Assembly: GCA_023388235.1 (NCBI GenBank)
Contig: JAEWGQ010000259.1
Location: 1-11,565, forward strand
Length of the DNA stretch: 11,565 bases
Reading direction: 5' to 3'
DNA from: Actinomycetes bacterium
Lineage (GTDB): Bacteria > Actinomycetota > Actinomycetes > Actinomycetales > Cellulomonadaceae
Within the stretch, counting starts at the first letter, position 1. Every line of letters starts with the position of its first letter. Below are positions 8,057 through 11,565 of the stretch, piece after piece. A program made the translations under genes and the position numbers. A model generated the notes under the pieces. It was not told the DNA's origin. It did not search any database and saw only the letters and a list, made by a program, of their open reading frames with translations.

Positions 8057-8473
8057 CTACTGCTGCGGCTTCTTCTTCGTGCTGTCCGGGCCCTCGTCGT
8101 CCCGCGGCGGCTGCAGCGAGGACAGGTCGTCCGGGACCTCGATCAGGCCCGGCGGGACCGCGCCCGGCTCGTCACGCCACTCGGCGTCGTCGGTCTCGTC
8201 CGCCTCGGTCTCCTCGACCGGCGGCTCGACCAGGCGGGCGATCGCGGCCTTGATCCAGCGCGACTCGTTGCCCGGCGTGGACTCGAGGGTGACCTCGTCA
8301 CCGTCCACCGACACGACGGTGCCGTACATGCCGGAACCCGTCATCACCTGCTGCCCGGGCTGCAGGCTGTCGCGGAAGCTGAGCTGCTCCCGCTGGGCCT
8401 TGCGCTGGCGGCTCGACAGCAGCCACATCGCCCCGATACCGATGACGAGGATGATGAGGAAGGAATAGTCCAC
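8057..8473 (-). CDS. yajC: Preprotein translocase subunit YajC
   Basis: Encodes 138 residues from GTG8473. YajC is a small inner-membrane protein that associates with SecD and SecF. One membrane helix near the N-terminus (about 4-20) is followed by a basic stretch (SRQRKAQ). The conserved YajC core, from LQPGQQVMTGSGMYGTV through AAIARLV, lies at about 37-83. The tail (about 85-138) is acidic and Pro-rich, ending in a Lys/Gln cluster. GTG8473 is preferred to the TTG two codons upstream because AGGAG then lies 9 nt away, not 3. It precedes secD as in most bacteria, but the 99-bp gap with two hairpins suggests looser coupling than within secD-secF-apt. Confidence 0.93.
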   Translation of the reverse strand: MDYSFLIILVIGIGAMWLLSSRQRKAQREQLSFRDSLQPGQQVMTGSGMYGTVVSVDGDEVTLESTPGNESRWIKAAIARLVEPPVEETEADETDDAEWRDEPGAVPPGLIEVPDDLSSLQPPRDDEGPDSTKKKPQQ

Positions 8474-8482
8474 GAACAACAG

Positions 8483-8487
8483 CTCCT
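8483..8487 (-). promoter_or_regulatory. Ribosome binding site of yajC
   Basis: AGGAG on the minus strand has 9-nt spacing to GTG8473 and only 3-nt spacing to the alternative TTG8479. It therefore selects the GTG start. Confidence 0.7.
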
Positions 8488-8509
8488 GATCGCACGAATC
8501 GTCCGCCGC

Positions 8510-8515
8510 AGTCTA
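8510..8515 (-). promoter_or_regulatory. Candidate -10 element for the yajC-sec cluster
   Basis: TAGACT on the minus strand fits the TANNNT pattern and lies 37 nt upstream of the yajC GTG. A weak -35-like TTAGGA is found about 18 nt further upstream. It sits just beyond the ruvB terminator hairpin, where a new promoter would be expected. Confidence 0.35.
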
Positions 8516-8548
8516 GGCGCCACGGCTCCGGGCTCCTAACGAACGACC

Positions 8549-8567
8549 GCGCGGATCGGTTCCGCGC
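8549..8567 (-). terminator. Terminator-like hairpin after ruvB
   Basis: A perfect 7-bp stem (8549-8555 with 8561-8567) with a 5-nt loop begins 9 nt after the ruvB stop codon. In the direction of transcription it is followed by a partly T-rich run (GGTCGTTCGTT), the closest thing to a T-tract in this window. It would separate the repair genes from yajC-secDF. Confidence 0.6.
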
Positions 8568-8576
8568 ACGGCGGGT

Positions 8577-9602
8577 TCAGCCGAACAGCGTCCCCGTCGG
8601 CACCGGGGCGGTCAGCCCGAGGTGCGCCCAGGCCTCCGCCGTCGCCACGCGGCCGCGCGGCGTGCGCCCGATCAGGCCCTCGCGCACCAGGAACGGCTCG
8701 GCGACCGTCTCGACCGTCTCGGGCTCCTCGCCGACCGCCACGGCGAGCGTCGTCAGGCCCACCGGCCCGCCGCCGAACCGGGTGCACAGCGCCGTCAGCA
8801 CGGCCCGGTCCAGCCGGTCCAGCCCGCGCCGGTCGACCTCGTACACCTCGAGCGCCGCCCGCGCCGCGGCCAGGGACAGCGTGCCGTCGCCGCGCACCTG
8901 CGCCCAGTCGCGCACGCGGCGCAGCAGCCGGTTGGCGATGCGGGGCGTACCGCGCGACCGGGACGCGATCTCGCCCGCGGCGTCCGCGGCGAGCGGCACG
9001 CCGAGCAGCCCCGCGGACCGCAGCAGCACGCGCTCCAGCTCGTCGTCCGCGTAGAAGTCCAGGTGGCCGGTGAAGCCGAACCGGTCGCGCAGCGGCGCCG
9101 GCAGCAGGCCCGCGCGCGTGGTCGCGCCCACGACCGTGAACGGCGGCAGCGCCAGCGGGATCGCGCTCGCACCCGCGCCCTTGCCCACCACGACGTCGAC
9201 CCGGAAGTCCTCCATCGCGACGTACAGCAGCTCCTCCGCCGGGCGCGCGAGGCGGTGGATCTCGTCCAGGAACAGGACCTCGCCCTCCTCGAGGGACGAC
9301 AGGATCGCCGCGAGGTCGCCGGCGTGCTGGATCGCCGGGCCGCTGGTCACGCGCAGCGACGTGCCCAGCTCGGCGGCGATGATCATCGCGAGCGTCGTCT
9401 TGCCGAGCCCGGGCGGGCCGGACAGCAGCACGTGGTCCGGGGCGCGGCCCCGGCCGACCGCCGCCTCCAGCACGAGCGACAGCTGCTCGCGGACGACCTT
9501 CTGCCCGACGAACTCGTCCAGGTGCCGGGGCCGCAGGGCCGCCTCGGCGGCGCGCTCCAGCTCGTCGGCCTCCGGGCGGACGAGCGACGGGTCCTCAGCC
9601 AC
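8577..9602 (-). CDS. ruvB: Holliday junction branch migration ATPase RuvB
   Basis: Encodes 341 residues, normal for the family. RuvB is the hexameric AAA+ motor that pulls DNA through RuvA-bound Holliday junctions. The Walker A motif GPPGLGKTT is at 62-70 and Walker B LFLDEIH at 110-116. Sensor 1 GATTR is at 159-163, the arginine-finger region LRDRFG at 171-176, and sensor 2 RGTPRIANR at 217-225. A C-terminal winged-helix DNA-binding domain lies at about 258-330, with the RTPRGR loop at 313-318. The GTG at 9602-9600 lies inside the end of ruvA, an 8-nt overlap (GTGGCTGA), so the two are expected to be co-translated. Only a weak GC-rich ribosome binding site is seen. A hairpin terminator follows. 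Confidence 0.97.
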   Translation of the reverse strand: MAEDPSLVRPEADELERAAEAALRPRHLDEFVGQKVVREQLSLVLEAAVGRGRAPDHVLLSGPPGLGKTTLAMIIAAELGTSLRVTSGPAIQHAGDLAAILSSLEEGEVLFLDEIHRLARPAEELLYVAMEDFRVDVVVGKGAGASAIPLALPPFTVVGATTRAGLLPAPLRDRFGFTGHLDFYADDELERVLLRSAGLLGVPLAADAAGEIASRSRGTPRIANRLLRRVRDWAQVRGDGTLSLAAARAALEVYEVDRRGLDRLDRAVLTALCTRFGGGPVGLTTLAVAVGEEPETVETVAEPFLVREGLIGRTPRGRVATAEAWAHLGLTAPVPTGTLFG

Positions 9603-10215
9603 GCCCGCCGCCCAGAGTCCGCAGCGCCGCGCGCAGGACGCCAGCCACCTCGGCCTCGCCCACCGGCTCGTCGCTGCCGTCGAGCACCGTCGCGACGGCG
9701 TCCTGCGCGGCCTTCTGGTTCCAGCCCAGGCCGACCAGGGCGTCGACCACCTGGTCCCGGCGGTCCGCCGGCGCCGCGACCGGCGCCGGTCCCCCCGCCA
9801 CGCCCACGGGCGCCGGGGCGCCGAGCCGGTCCGCGAGCTCGAGCACGATTCGCTGCGCGCCCTTGTGCCCGATGCCCGGCACCCGCTTGAGCGCGGCCAG
9901 GTCCTCCCCCGCGACCGCCCGGCGCAGGCCGTCCGGGGTGTGCACCGCGAGCATCGCCAGCGCGAGCCGCGGGCCCACGCCGCTGACGGTCTGCAGCACC
10001 TCGAAGACCTCGCGCTCGTCGTCCTCCGCGAACCCGAACAGCGTCAGCGCGTCCTCGCGCACCACCAGGGAGGTGAACAGCGTGGCCGGCTGCCCCACGC
10101 GCAGTCCCGCGAGCGTCGCCGGCGTCGCCTGCACCAGCAGACCCACGCCCCCGACCTCCAGCACCGCGGCGTCCAGCCGCACCGCCTGCACCGTCCCGTG
10201 CACCGAGGCGATCAC
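9595..10215 (-). CDS. ruvA: Holliday junction DNA helicase subunit RuvA
   Basis: Encodes 206 residues from GTG10215. RuvA binds the four-way Holliday junction as a tetramer and loads RuvB rings. The N-terminal OB-fold domain is at about 1-63. Two helix-hairpin-helix motifs follow, [16 protein letters not shown] (74-89) and [16 protein letters not shown] (109-124). A flexible Ala/Pro/Gly linker (about 132-150) leads to the RuvB-binding domain III (about 153-200), with [12 protein letters not shown] at 159-170. The GTG has a strong GGAAGGAG upstream at 5-nt spacing. Unusually, a 376-bp spacer separates it from ruvC, and it carries its own LexA-like box 61 bp before the start. It overlaps ruvB by 8 nt. 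Confidence 0.97.
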   Translation of the reverse strand: MIASVHGTVQAVRLDAAVLEVGGVGLLVQATPATLAGLRVGQPATLFTSLVVREDALTLFGFAEDDEREVFEVLQTVSGVGPRLALAMLAVHTPDGLRRAVAGEDLAALKRVPGIGHKGAQRIVLELADRLGAPAPVGVAGGPAPVAAPADRRDQVVDALVGLGWNQKAAQDAVATVLDGSDEPVGEAEVAGVLRAALRTLGGGRG

Positions 10216-10220
10216 ACCGG

Positions 10221-10228
10221 CTCCTTCC
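10221..10228 (-). promoter_or_regulatory. Ribosome binding site of ruvA
   Basis: GGAAGGAG on the minus strand ends 5 nt before GTG10215. It fixes that GTG as the start, against longer frames that remain open upstream. Confidence 0.8.
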
Positions 10229-10275
10229 CGTCGGACGCCCGGGGAGCGGACGTCGCCGTGCAGTCTGCCACGCGT

Positions 10276-10291
10276 GCGAACACGTGTACGA
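10276..10291 (-). promoter_or_regulatory. LexA-binding site (SOS box) upstream of ruvAB
   Basis: On the minus strand these 16 bases read TCGTACACGTGTTCGC. The actinobacterial SOS box is TCGAACRNNYGTTCGA (known from mycobacterial LexA work); 14 of 16 positions agree, including the R and Y positions and the whole right-hand GTTCG. The centre ACACGTGT is a perfect palindrome. It lies 61 bp before the ruvA start, a sensible operator position, and fits the known DNA-damage induction of ruv genes. LexA binding is inferred from the motif. Confidence 0.75.
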
Positions 10292-10321
10292 ACGACACGC
10301 GGCGTCCGCTGCCCGGCGGCA

Positions 10322-10339
10322 CGCCCGGGGCTCCGGGCG
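10322..10339 (-). other. Hairpin in the ruvC-ruvA spacer
   Basis: A perfect 7-bp stem (10322-10328 with 10333-10339) has a 4-nt loop. It lies downstream of ruvC and upstream of the ruvA SOS box, so it could help end ruvC transcripts. No T-tract; the role is uncertain given the base composition. Confidence 0.35.
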
Positions 10340-10376
10340 GGCGGGCGCCGGGCCGGGACGGGACGCGGGCCGGGCA

Positions 10377-10396
10377 CCCGCCCAGCTTCGGGCGGG
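10377..10396 (-). other. Second hairpin in the ruvC-ruvA spacer
   Basis: CCCGCCC (10377-10383) pairs perfectly with GGGCGGG (10390-10396) around a 6-nt loop. With the hairpin at 10322-10339 it forms a possible bipartite terminator between ruvC and the separately regulated ruvAB pair. The structure is seen; the function is inferred. Confidence 0.4.
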
Positions 10397-10418
10397 CGGT
10401 TCCGGGCCAGGGCGGGAC

Positions 10419-10571
10419 GCGGGCCGGGCGCGTGCGACGGACGCGGACGCGGGCCGGGTGCGCGTGAGACGGACGCCGGCGGGACCGGGCACCCGTACGA
10501 CAGACCTCCGCGGGGCCGGCCACCGGTGCGACGGACCTCAGCGGGACCGGGCACCCGTGCGACGGACGCGG
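10419..10571. repeat. Tandem repeat of 30-31 bp, five units, between ruvA and ruvC
   Basis: Five contiguous units at 10419-10448, 10449-10478, 10479-10509, 10510-10540 and 10541-10571 share a start like GCGGGMCCGGG and an end like GCGACGGACSYC. The third and fifth are the closest to each other. The array runs into a (GGACGC)x3 hexamer tract at 10564-10581, just before the ruvC stop. A partial relative starts near 10360 (GGGACGCGGGCCGGGC, repeated at 10414). The frames that cross it give only Arg/Pro/Gly low-complexity peptides, so I read it as non-coding. Confidence 0.8.
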
Positions 10572-10591
10572 ACGCGGACGCGCTCCGGGCG

Positions 10592-11161
10592 TCAGGCGCG
10601 GACGCGGCGGCTGGCCTGCTCGGCCGCCGCCCAGGCGCGCTGGGCCGCCGTCATCGACCCCGGGGCGCGCTGCGGTGCGCCGACGGCGCCGGCCGGCCGC
10701 CACAGGTGGCAGATCGCCAGCGCGAGCGCGTCGGCGGCGTCGGCGGGGCGGGGCAGCTCGTCGAGGGACAGCAGGCGCTGCACCATCGACTGCACCTGCG
10801 CCTTGTCCGCGCGGCCGTTGCCGGTGACGGCCGCCTTCACCTCCGACGGCGTGTGCATGGCGACCGGGATCCGTCGGCGGGCGGCGGCCAGCATCGCGAT
10901 GCCGGCGACCTGCGCCGTGCCCATCACGGTGCGCACGTTGTGCTGGGCGAACACCCGCTCCACGGCGAGCGTGTCCGGGGCGTGCTCGTCGAGCCAGTCC
11001 TCGATCCGCGCCGCGACGGCGAGCAGGCGCTGGTCCACGTCGAGGTCCGGCTCGGTCGTGGCCACGCCGACGGCGACCATCCGCACCTTCCGCCCGGGCA
11101 GGCCGTCCACCACCCCGAGCCCGCAACGGGTCAGCCCCGGGTCCACTCCAAGCACGCGCAC
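10592..11161 (-). CDS. ruvC: Crossover junction endodeoxyribonuclease RuvC
   Basis: Encodes 189 residues. RuvC is a dimeric, Mg-dependent nuclease that resolves Holliday junctions by symmetric nicking after RuvAB branch migration. The RNase H-like fold begins [18 protein letters not shown] (1-18). The four acidic catalytic residues are present: D7, E68 (in [11 protein letters not shown]), D141 and D144 (in [13 protein letters not shown]). The [21 protein letters not shown] segment typical of the family begins at 104. The C-terminus (about 155-189) is an Ala/Arg-rich tail. GTG11161 gives the standard family N-terminus and has a modest GGGAG 9 nt upstream. In many actinobacteria ruvC abuts or overlaps ruvA; here 376 bp separate them. 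The upstream region shows no yebC, which often precedes ruvC. Confidence 0.96.
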   Translation of the reverse strand: MRVLGVDPGLTRCGLGVVDGLPGRKVRMVAVGVATTEPDLDVDQRLLAVAARIEDWLDEHAPDTLAVERVFAQHNVRTVMGTAQVAGIAMLAAARRRIPVAMHTPSEVKAAVTGNGRADKAQVQSMVQRLLSLDELPRPADAADALALAICHLWRPAGAVGAPQRAPGSMTAAQRAWAAAEQASRRVRA

Positions 11162-11293
11162 CCCCCCACTCTCCCAGCCCCGCCGCCCCGCGCGCGCACC
11201 CCACGCCGCACACCCCGCGCACACACCCCACGTGCACCCGCGCGCCCGCACGCACCCCGCGCACCGCGCACACCGCGTACCCGCGCGGACACC

Positions 11294-11411
11294 GCGCACT
11301 CCCGCACGCACCCCGCACACTCCCGCACGCACCTCGCGCACGCACCTCGCGCACACCCCCACGCACCCCGCGCACACCCCCACGCACCCCGCGCACCCCC
11401 GCACGCACCCC
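11294..11411. repeat. 21-bp minisatellite upstream of ruvC
   Basis: Units of 21 bp lie at 11294-11314, 11315-11335, 11349-11369, 11370-11390 and 11391-11411, with one 13-bp shortened unit at 11336-11348. The units at 11349 and 11370 are identical and the others differ at a few positions; a partial unit continues at 11412. The core is GCGCAC-rich followed by ACGCACCCC. Related but more degenerate CA/CG alternation continues leftward to about 11190. The 7-codon period makes long repetitive open frames that I regard as artefacts. The alternating purine-pyrimidine runs could favour Z-DNA. Confidence 0.8.
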
Positions 11412-11422
11412 GCGCACCACCA

Positions 11423-11438
11423 GGTCGGAGTCTCCGAC
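11423..11438. repeat. Palindromic 15-mer, copy 1
   Basis: GTCGGAGTCTCCGAC (11424-11438) is a perfect 7+1+7 inverted repeat. The 15-mer GGTCGGAGTCTCCGA (11423-11437) recurs exactly 72 bp downstream. It could be an operator half of a paired site, a small dispersed repeat, or the stem of a short hairpin (GTCGG/CCGAC). Confidence 0.65.
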
Positions 11439-11448
11439 GGTGCATCGC

Positions 11449-11466
11449 GGTGGTCGCCGGACCACC
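11449..11466. other. Short hairpin between the two palindromes
   Basis: GGTGGTC (11449-11455) pairs perfectly with GACCACC (11460-11466) around a GCCG loop. The left arm can alternatively pair with CGACCACC at 11481-11488. It may be a terminator for a gene beyond the right edge, or part of a regulatory region. Confidence 0.4.
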
Positions 11467-11493
11467 ACGAGCTCGCGCCGCGACCACCTTGGA

Positions 11494-11512
11494 CGGTCGG
11501 AGTCTCCGAACG
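11494..11512. repeat. Palindromic 15-mer, copy 2
   Basis: The shared 15-mer is at 11495-11509. Around it the inverted repeat is 6+1+6, with one mismatch (11496/11510) and then two more pairs. It has the same orientation as copy 1. The remaining bases to 11565 are GC-rich with no recognisable gene. Confidence 0.6.
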
Positions 11513-11565
11513 GGGACAGGCTGGGCCACGCAGTGCCAGGTGGGCCGGGCGGGGGTGGGCCGGGC

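Noticed and set aside
4935..8539. Long plus-strand open frames opposite secF, secD and yajC
   Set aside because: They mirror the Sec genes and have no recognisable domain or ribosome binding site.
8622..10467. Plus-strand open frames opposite ruvB and ruvA
   Set aside because: Antisense shadows with biased composition; ruvA and ruvB are complete with all motifs on the other strand.
10216..10554. N-terminal extension of ruvA or a separate Arg/Pro-rich protein in the ruvC-ruvA spacer
   Set aside because: Composition follows the tandem repeat, RuvA proteins start at the OB fold, and GTG10215 has a strong ribosome binding site.
10419..10571. CRISPR array
   Set aside because: Units are contiguous and imperfect, with no unique spacers between conserved repeats and no cas genes.
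11424..11438. LexA box before ruvC
   Set aside because: The palindrome GTCGGAGTCTCCGAC does not fit the TCGAAC-N4-GTTCGA pattern.
11131..11529. Cys/Gly/Arg/Val repeat protein upstream of ruvC
   Set aside because: The 7-residue periodicity is just the 21-bp minisatellite read in frame, the start lacks support, and its end runs into the real ruvC start in the wrong phase.

Overview
The window is very GC-rich, uses GTG and TTG starts freely, and carries the actinobacterial chromosomal order ruvC-ruvA-ruvB-yajC-secD-secF-apt-relA. That order matches the corresponding Mycobacterium tuberculosis stretch, except that nothing lies between secF and apt here. Base composition and the repeat-filled spacers suggest a Cellulomonas-like member of the Micrococcales; the genus is inference. 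This is core-genome housekeeping DNA. I found no phage, transposon, CRISPR, RNA gene or evident new defence system.

Layout. The left end (1-1969, plus strand) holds the 3' part of a DUF349 coiled-coil gene, a very strong hairpin, and a small gene resembling an AbiEi-type antitoxin. The tail of that small gene overlaps the end of relA convergently by 52 bp. Everything from 1918 to 11161 lies on the minus strand, so it is transcribed from right to left. ruvC (Holliday junction resolvase) comes first, followed by a 376-bp repeat-rich spacer. Next are ruvA and ruvB (branch migration motor, 8-nt overlap) with their own near-consensus LexA/SOS box. A terminator-like hairpin follows, then yajC, two hairpins, and the tightly coupled secD-secF-apt cluster (1-nt and 4-nt overlaps). 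After the apt terminator comes a separate promoter and the bifunctional (p)ppGpp synthetase/hydrolase gene relA.

Function. Three modules sit side by side: recombinational repair (RuvABC), the auxiliary part of the Sec translocon (YajC-SecD-SecF), and purine salvage plus stringent response (Apt, Rel). The most interesting non-coding content is the LexA box placed before ruvA rather than before ruvC, the 30-31-bp tandem repeat separating ruvC from ruvA, and the region upstream of ruvC, which has a 21-bp minisatellite and two copies of a palindromic 15-mer. No gene is visible from 11162 to the window end.
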